NCBI RefSeq assembly: GCF_900155615.1
Contig: NZ_FUHT01000003.1
Span: 682,001 to 746,000, forward strand
DNA length: 64,000 bases
Reading direction: 5' to 3'
Source: Massiliimalia massiliensis
Lineage (GTDB): Bacteria; Bacillota; Clostridia; Oscillospirales; Ruminococcaceae
Shown here: one piece after another, positions 16,341 to 24,246 of the stretch
How positions within the stretch are numbered: position 1 is the stretch's first letter
How the letters are laid out: each line of letters begins with the position of its first letter
Position numbers and translations under genes: made by a program
The notes under the pieces: generated by a model
The model's input: only the letters and a program-made list of their open reading frames with translations
What the model was told of the DNA's origin: nothing
The model's database searches: none

Positions 16341-18338
16341 TTGAATAAATTTATCGGGAAACGTTTGGACGGTCGGTATGAAATCAGGGAATTGATTGGG
16401 ATTGGCGGCATGGCAGACGTTTATAAGGCCTATGACCTTATGGAGGATAAAATTGTCGCCGTTAAAATCCTGAAGGACGAATATTCTACCAATGAAGATT
16501 TTAAACGCCGCTTTCGGAATGAATCCAAGGCTATTGCGGTGCTTTCCCACCCCAATATTGTCAAAATTTTTGACGTAAGCTTTGGTGACCGGGTTCAGTT
16601 TATTGTCATGGAATACGTCAATGGGATTACCCTGAAGGAATACATTGAACAGCAGGGTGTCGTTGGCTGGAAAGAAGCGGTGCATTTTACCGTTCAAATC
16701 CTGAGGGCATTGCAGCATGCGCATGATAATGGAATCGTCCATAGAGATATCAAGCCGCAGAACGTAATGCTTTTGCAGGACGGAACCGTTAAGGTCATGG
16801 ACTTCGGGATCGCCCGCTTTGCGCGGGACAATGGGCGGACTGTTTCTGAAAAGGCAATCGGCTCGGTTCATTATATCAGCCCGGAGCAGGCGCGCGGCGA
16901 GGTTACCGATGAAAGAACAGACCTTTATTCCGTTGGCGTCATGATGTTTGAAATGCTGACTGGGAAGCTGCCCTTTGACGGGGAAAGCCCAGTTGCAATT
17001 GCAGTGAAGCAGATGCAGGCCGAGGCGCCCGCGCCGCGCAGCCTCAATGACCAGATTCCGGAAGGGCTGGAGGAAATTGTGGTCCGCGCGATGAAAAAGG
17101 ATCCGGATCTCCGTTATCAGACGGCAGCCGAGATGCTGCGGGATATTGACGAGTTTAAACGCAATCCGAGCATTTTATTTGAGTATAAGTATTTTACGGA
17201 TGATGATTCGGAAAATTATTTTGATACAACTGATCCGAAATATGCAGATGTCGACGAGATTGTCGTAAAAAAACGGATCTCTCCGACGATGCAGATTCTG
17301 CTCGCGGTAACAGGGGCTTTTGTTGTGATCGCAGTGATTGCGCTGATTATTTTCTTCAGCGCGCTGAATAACCCGAAAGAGGACGTCATCGTCCCAAACC
17401 TGGTCGGATTGGAATACGAGAAGGTCATTACCAATACAGAGTATACGGATCACTTTGAGATTGTGAAGGAAAAGGAAGAACTGAGCGACGAATATGAAGC
17501 CGGAATTATCTGTGAACAAACCCCGGAAAAGGACAAATTAGTAAAAGACGGCTATAAAATCAAGGTTGTCGTTAGCTCTGGGCTGAATACAGGCGTAGTG
17601 CCTGATGTTACCGGAAAAACCGAGGATGAAGCCGTTAAGATGCTGGAGGATTCCGGCTTTACAACTACTGTTGTTTCCCTCTTCAACCGGGAGGTTGAGG
17701 TTGGAAAGGTCATTAAAACAGACCCGGCAGCCAATACGGAAACGAAAAAGAGCGAAGTAGTCAAGGTATATGTCAGCTCCGGTTCTCCGACGAAAGAGGT
17801 TACGGTGCCGAACCTGATTGGAAAGAGCGTATCTGCGGCAAAAGCAGAGCTTGAGTCGAACGACCTGGTCTGCGGCGGAACCACGGAAGTGGACAGCGAT
17901 AAGCCAAAGGGTACGGTTGTCGGCCAGAGCATGGCCAAGGGCAGTGTCGTCCTGGAAGGCACCAGCATCACGCTGGAGGTCAGCAACGGCAATGGTATTG
18001 AGGTTGAAGTAAAGGTTTCTGTTGAAATCCATAATAATTCCGGCAAGAAGGCGGACTTTGTCGCTTACCTGGACGGAAAACAGGTGGCAACCACCTCTGC
18101 CAAGAATGGAACTTGGAATTTCACAGTGAAAGGAAAATCGTCCAAGACCGGTCAGCTGACGATTACCGCTAACGGCAACGCCTATGCAAGCGGGACGGTT
18201 GACTTCAAGAACGGAACCGCCTCTGTCGGCGGATACCAGGCTGTTCCGAAGCCGGAAGAGCCATCCTCGAAACCAGAGGAATCGTCTTCGGCACCGGAAT
18301 CGTCCTCAGAGCCGGAAAGCACTGTCAGCGAGGATTAA
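16341..18338 (+). CDS. prkC: PASTA-domain Ser/Thr protein kinase
   Basis: A 665-residue membrane kinase that senses muropeptides or lipid II and controls envelope growth and, in Bacillus, spore germination. The cytoplasmic kinase has GIGGMADVYKA, Lys42, HRDIKPQN (134-141), DFG (154-156) and the SPEQARGE segment. One membrane helix lies at about 318-342. Three outer PASTA repeats follow, then an extra beta-rich domain and a Pro/Ser/Glu tail (KPEESSSAPESSS). The start is TTG 16341, eight bases after AAGGAG; the GTG at 16332 lies inside that site. Confidence 0.96.
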   Translation: MNKFIGKRLDGRYEIRELIGIGGMADVYKAYDLMEDKIVAVKILKDEYSTNEDFKRRFRNESKAIAVLSHPNIVKIFDVSFGDRVQFIVMEYVNGITLKEYIEQQGVVGWKEAVHFTVQILRALQHAHDNGIVHRDIKPQNVMLLQDGTVKVMDFGIARFARDNGRTVSEKAIGSVHYISPEQARGEVTDERTDLYSVGVMMFEMLTGKLPFDGESPVAIAVKQMQAEAPAPRSLNDQIPEGLEEIVVRAMKKDPDLRYQTAAEMLRDIDEFKRNPSILFEYKYFTDDDSENYFDTTDPKYADVDEIVVKKRISPTMQILLAVTGAFVVIAVIALIIFFSALNNPKEDVIVPNLVGLEYEKVITNTEYTDHFEIVKEKEELSDEYEAGIICEQTPEKDKLVKDGYKIKVVVSSGLNTGVVPDVTGKTEDEAVKMLEDSGFTTTVVSLFNREVEVGKVIKTDPAANTETKKSEVVKVYVSSGSPTKEVTVPNLIGKSVSAAKAELESNDLVCGGTTEVDSDKPKGTVVGQSMAKGSVVLEGTSITLEVSNGNGIEVEVKVSVEIHNNSGKKADFVAYLDGKQVATTSAKNGTWNFTVKGKSSKTGQLTITANGNAYASGTVDFKNGTASVGGYQAVPKPEEPSSKPEESSSAPESSSEPESTVSED

Positions 18339-18353
18339 TGGTGAGATTGATTG

Positions 18354-19244
18354 ATGAGTAACGGATTAATTATGAAAGCGCTCGGAGGTTTCTACTATGT
18401 GGAAACCTCCGAGAAGGTTTTGTATGAATGCCGGGCGCGCGGTGTGTTCCGGAAGGATGGAATCTCGCCCGCAGTCGGGGATCGGGTGAAAATTGAAACA
18501 GACGCGCAGGGGAAGGGTGTTGTCACTGAAATCCTGCCGAGGAAGAACTATATTGTCCGTCCCCCGCTGGCGAATCTGGATCGTTTGTTTATTGTTGTCT
18601 CCGTCTGTGAGCCGCAGCCCAATTTTCTGGTGATTGACAAATTTATTGCAATGAGCGAGCATAAGGAAATTGAGCCGGTATTAGTTATCACCAAAAGTGA
18701 CCTGGCGCCTGCGGATGAACTGCGCCGGATTTATGAGAACGCCGGATTTGCGGTCTGCATCGTTAATAATCTGGAAGAGTCCGACTTGGGGGAAGTACGA
18801 GAGCTGCTCCGGGGGAAAATTTGTGCCTTTACCGGAAATACCGGAGTGGGAAAATCGAGCTTTCTCAATCGAATTGAGCCAAGCCTGGGGATCAAAACTG
18901 CGGACATCAGCCAAAAGCTGGGCCGGGGACGGCATACGACCCGCCATGTAGAGCTCTACCGTTTGGAAGAGCTGGACGCTTATGTCGCGGATACGCCGGG
19001 ATTCAGTACCATGGATTTGACCCGTTATGATATTATCTTCAAGGACGAGCTACAGTACTGCTTCCGTGAATTTGCGCCCTACCGGGATCATTGCCGGTTT
19101 ACCGGCTGCTCTCATACAGTGGAAAAGGGATGCGCGGTGCTGGAGGCGTTGGCGGAAGGGAAAATTGAGACTACCCGCCATGAGAGCTACAAGGCGCTGT
19201 ATGAGGAGGCAAAGCAGATCAAGGAATGGGAGCTGCCGAGGTAG
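18354..19244 (+). CDS. rsgA: Small-subunit assembly GTPase RsgA
   Basis: A circularly permuted GTPase of 296 residues that helps mature the 30S subunit. It has an OB-fold N-terminus, G4 TKSD, P-loop GNTGVGKSSFLN, DTPGFS, and the C-terminal zinc site with C-x-H-x-C residues in CRFTGCSHTVEKGC. In many Firmicutes rpe lies between rsgA and thiN, but here thiN follows directly. Confidence 0.96.
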   Translation: MSNGLIMKALGGFYYVETSEKVLYECRARGVFRKDGISPAVGDRVKIETDAQGKGVVTEILPRKNYIVRPPLANLDRLFIVVSVCEPQPNFLVIDKFIAMSEHKEIEPVLVITKSDLAPADELRRIYENAGFAVCIVNNLEESDLGEVRELLRGKICAFTGNTGVGKSSFLNRIEPSLGIKTADISQKLGRGRHTTRHVELYRLEELDAYVADTPGFSTMDLTRYDIIFKDELQYCFREFAPYRDHCRFTGCSHTVEKGCAVLEALAEGKIETTRHESYKALYEEAKQIKEWELPR

Positions 19245-19272
19245 GACTACGAAGGACGTAAAGGAAGATTCG

Positions 19273-19923
19273 ATGAAAACATGTTATATTTTCGGCGCGG
19301 CGCCGGTAGAGGATACTGACTGGATTCAGGTTGATGTGAAAAAAGAGGATACCGTCATCTGCGCGGATGGAGGATACCAGCTTGCAAAGCGGATCGGCGT
19401 AAAACCAGACTGGCTGGTAGGAGACTTTGACTCCAACCGGGAGGAAGTCGATTTCAGTCAGGTGATCCGGGTAAAGCCGGAAAAGGATGATACCGATCTC
19501 TATCTCGCGGTATCCCAGGGGAGAAAGCTTGGCTACACCAGATTTGTCGTCTATGGCGCGCTGGGCGGACGGTTCGACCATTCGATCGCGAATGTCCAGA
19601 TGATGATGGGCTGTATTCAGGAAGGGATATCGATAACAATCCGCGACGCGCAGAATGAAGTTACGGCAATCAAGGATGGAAGGATTGAAATTCAAAAAGG
19701 CGGATTCCATTATTTTTCCCTGTTCTCGCTGACCGAGGAAAGCCGGGGCGTAACCATTGAGGGCGCCGCATACCCGTTAGACCGGGCAACCCTCACAAGC
19801 AATTTTCCGCTTGGAGTGAGCAATGAGGTTTGCGGGGAAAAAGCGGTTGTTTCCGTGGAAAATGGGATTTTACTGGTCGTTTTATCCAAAGATTGGAACC
19901 AAACGGAAAAAGGCAGCATATGA
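19273..19923 (+). CDS. thiN: Thiamine pyrophosphokinase
   Basis: Converts thiamine to thiamine diphosphate with ATP; 216 residues. Signature segments ADGGYQLAKRIGVKPDWLVGDFDS and KDDTDLYLAV are intact, followed by the C-terminal vitamin-binding domain. ATG 19273 follows AAGGAAG. An intrinsic terminator follows, but the small genes after it probably receive read-through. Confidence 0.94.
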   Translation: MKTCYIFGAAPVEDTDWIQVDVKKEDTVICADGGYQLAKRIGVKPDWLVGDFDSNREEVDFSQVIRVKPEKDDTDLYLAVSQGRKLGYTRFVVYGALGGRFDHSIANVQMMMGCIQEGISITIRDAQNEVTAIKDGRIEIQKGGFHYFSLFSLTEESRGVTIEGAAYPLDRATLTSNFPLGVSNEVCGEKAVVSVENGILLVVLSKDWNQTEKGSI

Positions 19924-19931
19924 TGCAATAA

Positions 19932-19962
19932 CAGGCACTCACCAAAGGGTGCCTGATTTTTT
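19932..19962 (+). terminator. Terminator after thiN
   Basis: CAGGCAC (19932-19938) pairs with GTGCCTG (19949-19955), followed by ATTTTTT. Confidence 0.8.
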
Positions 19963-19983
19963 CGGCTTAGGGGGCGGATAAAG

Positions 19984-20124
19984 ATGCGATGGTCATGGCT
20001 TCCGCTGCGTGGAAAAGCTTTGATTGCTGCGGGGATTGTTGCTTTGTTTTTCTATGCGTTCCAGCCTTTGCTGCTGATTTTGTCCGCAATCCTGATTGTC
20101 CTTGGTATCCTAACCATATCATAA
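19984..20124 (+). CDS. Small membrane protein (46 residues)
   Basis: A short ORF starting MRWSWLPLRGK, followed by one long hydrophobic stretch (AAGIVALFFYAFQPLLLILSA and onward) up to ILTIS. AGGGGGCGGA precedes the ATG with good spacing. It sits between thiN and spoVM, where Bacillus has no gene. I do not recognise the family. Coding is supported only by the ribosome site and the coherent membrane helix. Confidence 0.6.
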   Translation: MRWSWLPLRGKALIAAGIVALFFYAFQPLLLILSAILIVLGILTIS

Positions 20125-20146
20125 TGCTGAAAGGGAGCGAGCTTGC

Positions 20147-20230
20147 ATGAAGGTTGTTGTATGGAAAAGCCCGAAGTTTTTATCTGGGATTTTGAAAGTG
20201 CTGTTTGGAATCAAAAAAGAAAGGATTTAG
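20147..20230 (+). CDS. spoVM: Stage V sporulation protein M
   Basis: A 27-residue amphipathic peptide beginning MKVVVWKSPKFLSGILK. SpoVM recognises the curved forespore membrane and anchors the coat ATPase SpoIVA. The KxPKFLxGI core and length match the family, and the location after prpC-prkC-rsgA-thiN matches Bacillus synteny. GAAAGGGAG lies upstream. It is easily missed because of its size, and it shows that the organism is, or descends from, a spore former. Confidence 0.88.
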   Translation: MKVVVWKSPKFLSGILKVLFGIKKERI

Positions 20231-20245
20231 CCTACATAATATTAG

Positions 20246-20283
20246 AATAACGGGCAGGCCGAACAACGAGTCTGCCCGTTATT
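20246..20283 (+). terminator. Terminator-like hairpin after spoVM
   Basis: AATAACGGGCAG pairs perfectly with CTGCCCGTTATT. It lacks a long T-run, so efficiency is uncertain. Confidence 0.6.
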
Positions 20284-20323
20284 CTCAACAAAAATAGATA
20301 TGTGAAATTGTATAATTCGCTGG

Positions 20324-20352
20324 TTGAATGAAACGGATAAATATAGTATACT
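20324..20352 (+). promoter_or_regulatory. Promoter of the leuA T-box transcript
   Basis: TTGAAT (20324-20329), a 17-bp spacer and TATACT (20347-20352), just upstream of the T-box leader. Confidence 0.75.
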
Positions 20353-20359
20353 AATAACA

Positions 20360-20647
20360 ATAATTTAAATACGTTGAAGAGGATCAGTAGGGTGTTGAAA
20401 GCCTGCAGAGAGCTGCCGGACGGTGTGAGGCGGCGGCGGAAAATGCCTGAACTCGCCTTGAAGTAGCGCGCTGAACAAGGTTGCCCTTAAGTAGGCTGCG
20501 ACGGATCCCGGCCGTTACAGCGGGAGGATATAAAGCAGAAATGCTCGTATCTGGTAATGAGTGCATGTCCTGTTGGACGTGAATTAGAGTGGTACCACGG
20601 AGGTTTTAGTCTTTCGTCTCTATTGTTAGGGGTGAAAGCTTTTTTTA
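20360..20647 (+). ncRNA. T-box leader controlling leuA
   Basis: A leader of about 290 nt that tests tRNA charging. The T-box sequence AGAGTGGTACCACGG (20586-20600) with the UGGUACC core is clear. A terminator follows: CTTTCGTCTC pairs, with wobbles, with GGGGTGAAAG, then CTTTTTTT (20611-20647). A CTC triplet at 20452-20454 in the expected stem I position would be a leucine specifier, consistent with leuA downstream. The specifier placement is inferred. Confidence 0.9.
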
Positions 20648-20713
20648 TGCTCTTTTTTAAAAAAAGCTTTCCCAAGAAATGCGGCAAGGCCGAATCAGGA
20701 AAGGATGAATCAT

Positions 20714-22369
20714 ATGAAAAACTATCAGAAATACAAAAAGCAGTATTTTATGCCGCCTGTGTCCTGTATGAAATGGGCGGAAAAAGAAGCAATTGAAAAG
20801 GCGCCGATCTGGTGCAGCGTAGATTTGCGTGACGGCAATCAGTCGCTGATCGTTCCGATGTCCCTGGATGAAAAGGTTGAATTTTTCAAATTCCTGGTCA
20901 AAGTCGGGTTTAAAGAAATCGAGGTTGGTTTTCCGGCTGCTTCAGAAACGGAATATAATTTCCTGCGAACGTTGATTGAGCAGGATTTGATCCCGGACGA
21001 TGTGACAGTGCAGGTGCTGACCCAGTCGCGGGAGCATATCATCAAAAAGACATTCGAATCCCTGAAGGGCGCTAAGAACGCGGTGGTTCATCTGTATAAT
21101 TCAACCTCTGTTGCCCAGAGGGAACAGGTTTTCCGCAAGTCAAAAGAGGAGATTATCGAGATCGCGGTTTCCGGAGCAAGGCTCTTGAATGAATACACGA
21201 AAAATACCGAGGGAAATTTCAAATTTGAATATTCCCCGGAAAGCTTTACCGGGACAGAAATGGAATTTGCCCTGGAAATCTGTAACGCGGTGCTGGATAT
21301 CTGGCAGCCGACTCCGGACAACAAGGTAATCATCAACCTTCCCGTAACGGTTTCCCATTCCATGCCGCATGTTTACGCCAGCCAGGTGGAATATATGTGT
21401 GATAACCTGAAATACCGGGAAAATGTCATTGTATCACTGCATCCGCACAATGACCGCGGATGTGCGGTCGCGGATTCTGAGATGGGGCTGCTTGCAGGCG
21501 CAGACCGGATTGAGGGAACGCTCTTTGGAAACGGGGAGCGGACAGGAAATGTCGATATCGTAACGCTGGCGCTGAATATGTTTTCCCAGGGTGTTGACCC
21601 GGAACTGGATTTTGAGAATATGCCGGAGGTTGTTGACGTCTATGAACGGATGACCGGGATGAAGGTTTACGATCGCCAGCCCTATGGCGGGAAACTGGTG
21701 TTTGCCGCGTTTTCCGGTTCGCATCAGGACGCGATTGCCAAGGGAATGAAATGGCGGGAGGAACAGGACCGCAACCACTGGACAGTACCTTACCTGCCGA
21801 TCGATCCGCATGATATTGGCCGGGAATATGAAAGCGATGTCATCCGGATTAACAGCCAGTCCGGGAAGGGCGGTATCGGCTACCTGCTGGAGCAGAATTT
21901 TGGGTACAGCCTGCCTGCTAAAATGCGGGAGGATTTTGGCTATACGGTCAAGGGCGTATCCGACCATCTCCACAAGGAGTTAAAGCCGGATGAAGTTTAC
22001 GATATTTTTAAGAAGGAATATGTCAATGTCTCTGCGCCGTATGCTTTAATTGAAAACCATTTTGCCCAGGGAGATGAAATCAGGACAACAGTCACCATAT
22101 CTGTAAACGGAGAAACAAAGGTTATGGAAGGCGCTGGGAACGGACGCCTGGATGCTGTCAGCAATGCGCTCAAAGAAAATTTAGGGCTGGACTTCACAGT
22201 CGAGGTATATACGGAGCACGCGCTGGAGAAGAGCTCCAAATCGCAGGCGGTCGCTTATGTAGGCATTGAGGCGAACGGCAAAATGAGCTGGGGCGCCGGA
22301 GTGCATAACGATATTATGGACGCTTCAATTCGGGCGCTGCTGAGCGCGATCAACCGGACGCAGAAATAA
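20714..22369 (+). CDS. leuA: 2-isopropylmalate synthase
   Basis: First committed step of leucine synthesis: acetyl-CoA plus 2-oxoisovalerate. 551 residues, the long LeuA form. RDGNQSL carries the metal-binding Asp, HNDRG and GNGERTGNVD are intact, and the C-terminal leucine-binding regulatory domain is present (about 430-551). ATG 20714 is chosen because the upstream ATG 20705 overlaps the ribosome site GAAAGGATG. The gene stands alone, without leuBCD, and is controlled by the T-box. Confidence 0.95.
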   Translation: MKNYQKYKKQYFMPPVSCMKWAEKEAIEKAPIWCSVDLRDGNQSLIVPMSLDEKVEFFKFLVKVGFKEIEVGFPAASETEYNFLRTLIEQDLIPDDVTVQVLTQSREHIIKKTFESLKGAKNAVVHLYNSTSVAQREQVFRKSKEEIIEIAVSGARLLNEYTKNTEGNFKFEYSPESFTGTEMEFALEICNAVLDIWQPTPDNKVIINLPVTVSHSMPHVYASQVEYMCDNLKYRENVIVSLHPHNDRGCAVADSEMGLLAGADRIEGTLFGNGERTGNVDIVTLALNMFSQGVDPELDFENMPEVVDVYERMTGMKVYDRQPYGGKLVFAAFSGSHQDAIAKGMKWREEQDRNHWTVPYLPIDPHDIGREYESDVIRINSQSGKGGIGYLLEQNFGYSLPAKMREDFGYTVKGVSDHLHKELKPDEVYDIFKKEYVNVSAPYALIENHFAQGDEIRTTVTISVNGETKVMEGAGNGRLDAVSNALKENLGLDFTVEVYTEHALEKSSKSQAVAYVGIEANGKMSWGAGVHNDIMDASIRALLSAINRTQK

Positions 22370-22394
22370 CCCGGATAACGGCGGAGGAAGGCAA

Positions 22395-22814
22395 ATGAAG
22401 TATCAAGAGCTTGCGAAGGAAGCGTTAAAAGCGAGGGAGCATGCATACGCTCCTTATTCGGGGTTTGCAGTCGGCGCGGCTTTGCTGACCAGAAGCGGGA
22501 AAACCTATTGGGGCTGTAACATTGAAAATGCTGCGTTTACCCCGTCAAATTGTGCGGAACGGACTGCGTTTTTTGAAGCCGTAAAGCTCGGAGAACGTGA
22601 TTTTGCGGCAATTGCAGTTGCCGGCGGAAAACAGGAAGAGGTACTTCCGCTCCGGCGCTGTACACCCTGCGGCGTTTGCCTGCAGGTAATGCTGGAATTC
22701 TGTGATCCTGATGAGCTTGACGTAATCCTTGTGCGGGATGAAATGGAATACGAAGTCCATAAGCTGCGGGAGCTGGTTCCGTTTGGCTTTGGGAAGAAAA
22801 ACCTTTCTGAATAA
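22395..22814 (+). CDS. cdd: Cytidine deaminase
   Basis: Salvage enzyme converting cytidine or deoxycytidine to uridine forms; 139 residues, the tetrameric type. Zinc site NCAERTA (Cys and catalytic Glu) and PCGVCLQ (two Cys). CGGAGGAAGG precedes ATG 22395. It lies 25 bp after leuA and is probably co-transcribed, though functionally unrelated. Confidence 0.96.
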   Translation: MKYQELAKEALKAREHAYAPYSGFAVGAALLTRSGKTYWGCNIENAAFTPSNCAERTAFFEAVKLGERDFAAIAVAGGKQEEVLPLRRCTPCGVCLQVMLEFCDPDELDVILVRDEMEYEVHKLRELVPFGFGKKNLSE

Positions 22815-22815
22815 G

Positions 22816-22847
22816 AAACATCCGGCTTCAACCGAAGCCGGATGTTT
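22816..22847. terminator. Bidirectional terminator between cdd and the DUF378 gene
   Basis: AAACATCCGGCTTC pairs perfectly with GAAGCCGGATGTTT. It lies between convergent genes and serves both. Confidence 0.85.
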
Positions 22848-22848
22848 T

Positions 22849-23049
22849 CTATTCTACCATATCATTTTTTCGGAATAAAAGGGAGATGCACCAGATTCCG
22901 GCGATGCCGACGATGGTAAAGATAATGCGGCTGATAATGTCGCCCTGTCCTCCAAAAAGCCATCCAACGATATCAAATCCAAAAATTCCGATGCTGCCCC
23001 AGTTGAGAGCACCGATAATGACGAGGATTAACGCAATTCTATCGATCAT
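22849..23049 (-). CDS. DUF378 small membrane protein
   Basis: 66 residues with two membrane helices flanking the conserved ALNWGSIGIFGFDIVGWLFG segment, which is diagnostic of DUF378. Function unknown. AGGAGGTC lies before the ATG. Convergent with cdd. Confidence 0.9.
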   Translation of the reverse strand: MIDRIALILVIIGALNWGSIGIFGFDIVGWLFGGQGDIISRIIFTIVGIAGIWCISLLFRKNDMVE

Positions 23050-23120
23050 GACAAGACCTCCTGTTAATTAAAATTTGCATAGGATTTGCAAACTTTTCAT
23101 GAATTATTATTGCCGTTAAT

Positions 23121-23149
23121 TTGCAAGATTATACGTTTTATGATACAAT
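23121..23149 (+). promoter_or_regulatory. Promoter of the NERD gene
   Basis: TTGCAA (23121-23126), a 17-bp spacer and TACAAT (23144-23149). Confidence 0.65.
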
Positions 23150-23244
23150 AAATACAATATCTGAGGTTTCAGACACAGTTTTCGCTTTTCCTGCCGGATA
23201 CCGGAAAAAAGCACGAATGAGTGAAGAAAAGGATGGTCGTATAT

Positions 23245-23919
23245 ATGGATAAGACACAGATTGCGGTTGTCACCGTTATCGTCGCGCTGGTGGTGTTGTT
23301 TGTCGCCGCCTATTTCGGCGTAAAAAAATTAATTAAGCTGAGAAAGATCCGCGTTGGAAAAAACGGGGAGAAGAAAGTCGGAAAAGAGCTGGAGAAAATT
23401 GCGAGAAAGTCCTCCAACAAATTTCGTGTTATCCACGATATTTATCTTCCGCTGTATGATAAGACAACCCAGATTGACCATATTGTCATCGGGAAATTCG
23501 GAATGGTAGTTGTGGAAACCAAAGCCATGAACGGCGATATTTATGGAACGGAAAAGGACAATGACTGGGCAAATGTTGTGGACGAGAAGAAAACAAGATT
23601 TTATAACCCGCTTTTCCAGAACAAAACCCATGTGGACTGCATCCGGCATATCCTGAAAAAAGAAAATATTTACCGTGTGGACATTGACAGCCTGGTTGTT
23701 TTCTCACAGAAAACAGCGATTCTGAATATTCCAAGAAAGCTGCCGGTAATTACCATTAATCTTCTAAAGAAATATTTCAAAAAATCAAGATATAAACAGG
23801 ATAACCAGGTTAATGTCGAGAAGGTTTACGAAGCGCTGGAGAAAAACCGGGTAACGGACAAAGAACTGATTAAACAGCACAATGCCAATGTAAAGAAGAT
23901 GGCGAAGGGCAAATATTAA
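23245..23919 (+). CDS. Membrane-anchored NERD-domain protein
   Basis: 224 residues: an N-terminal membrane helix (about 6-27), a basic segment, then a nuclease-related NERD domain (about 40-150) with GxxGEKKVGKEL, QIDHIVIGKFGMVVVETKAMNG and FYNPLFQNKTHV. The D-ExK arrangement in DHIVI...VETK matches a restriction-endonuclease-like core. The natural substrate of NERD proteins is unknown. ATG 23245 is preferred for spacing to AAAAGGATGG; ATG 23233 or GTG 23221 are alternatives. Confidence 0.85.
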   Translation: MDKTQIAVVTVIVALVVLFVAAYFGVKKLIKLRKIRVGKNGEKKVGKELEKIARKSSNKFRVIHDIYLPLYDKTTQIDHIVIGKFGMVVVETKAMNGDIYGTEKDNDWANVVDEKKTRFYNPLFQNKTHVDCIRHILKKENIYRVDIDSLVVFSQKTAILNIPRKLPVITINLLKKYFKKSRYKQDNQVNVEKVYEALEKNRVTDKELIKQHNANVKKMAKGKY

Positions 23920-23938
23920 GAAGAGAAAGGGTAAAACG

Positions 23939-24055
23939 ATGGGATTGTTTGGTTTGGACAAAGGGGAAGGACCTTCTCCCAAAAAGATTTTACTGTATTG
24001 CGTTGTCATTACAGCAGCCTTGCTGCTGTTGGGTTATTTCTCCACCAAAATGTAG
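23939..24055 (+). CDS. Small membrane protein (38 residues)
   Basis: Begins MGLFGLDKGEGPSPKK, then one membrane helix (ILLYCVVITAALLLLGYF). AAAGGG precedes the ATG by nine bases, and it starts 20 bp after the NERD gene, so the two are probably co-transcribed. No family recognised. Confidence 0.6.
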   Translation: MGLFGLDKGEGPSPKKILLYCVVITAALLLLGYFSTKM

Positions 24056-24101
24056 AGTAGAAATTATGCACGGCATTGCGGATTTTTGGAAAAATGAAGC
24101 C

Positions 24102-24130
24102 TTGACTTTGCTGAGGGGCTGTGCTATAAT
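24102..24130 (+). promoter_or_regulatory. Promoter of the PnuC-like gene
   Basis: TTGACT (24102-24107), 17-bp spacer, perfect TATAAT (24125-24130). Expected transcript start is near 24137. Confidence 0.85.
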
Positions 24131-24136
24131 AACAAA

Positions 24137-24246
24137 AAATAAATAGGCGCTGCCACCGGGTAGCAATGCTGATAGGGCATTCGTTTGCACATCGTTAGGT
24201 CTTTGAAGATGTGCAGGACGGATGCTTGTTTTTTTGGAGGTTTTTT
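24137..24246 (+). promoter_or_regulatory. Switch-like leader upstream of the PnuC-like gene
   Basis: About 110 nt. Hairpin 1: GCTGCC-ACCG-GGTAGC (24149-24164). Then AATGC (24165-24169) can pair with GCATT (24177-24181). Alternatively, GCATTCG (24177-24183) pairs with CGGATGC (24219-24225) around an inner TGCACATC/GATGTGCA hairpin and is followed by TTGTTTTTTT, forming a terminator. The two pairings exclude each other, as in riboswitches and attenuators. The T-run is directly followed by the ribosome site TGGAGG. Ligand unknown. Confidence 0.55.
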
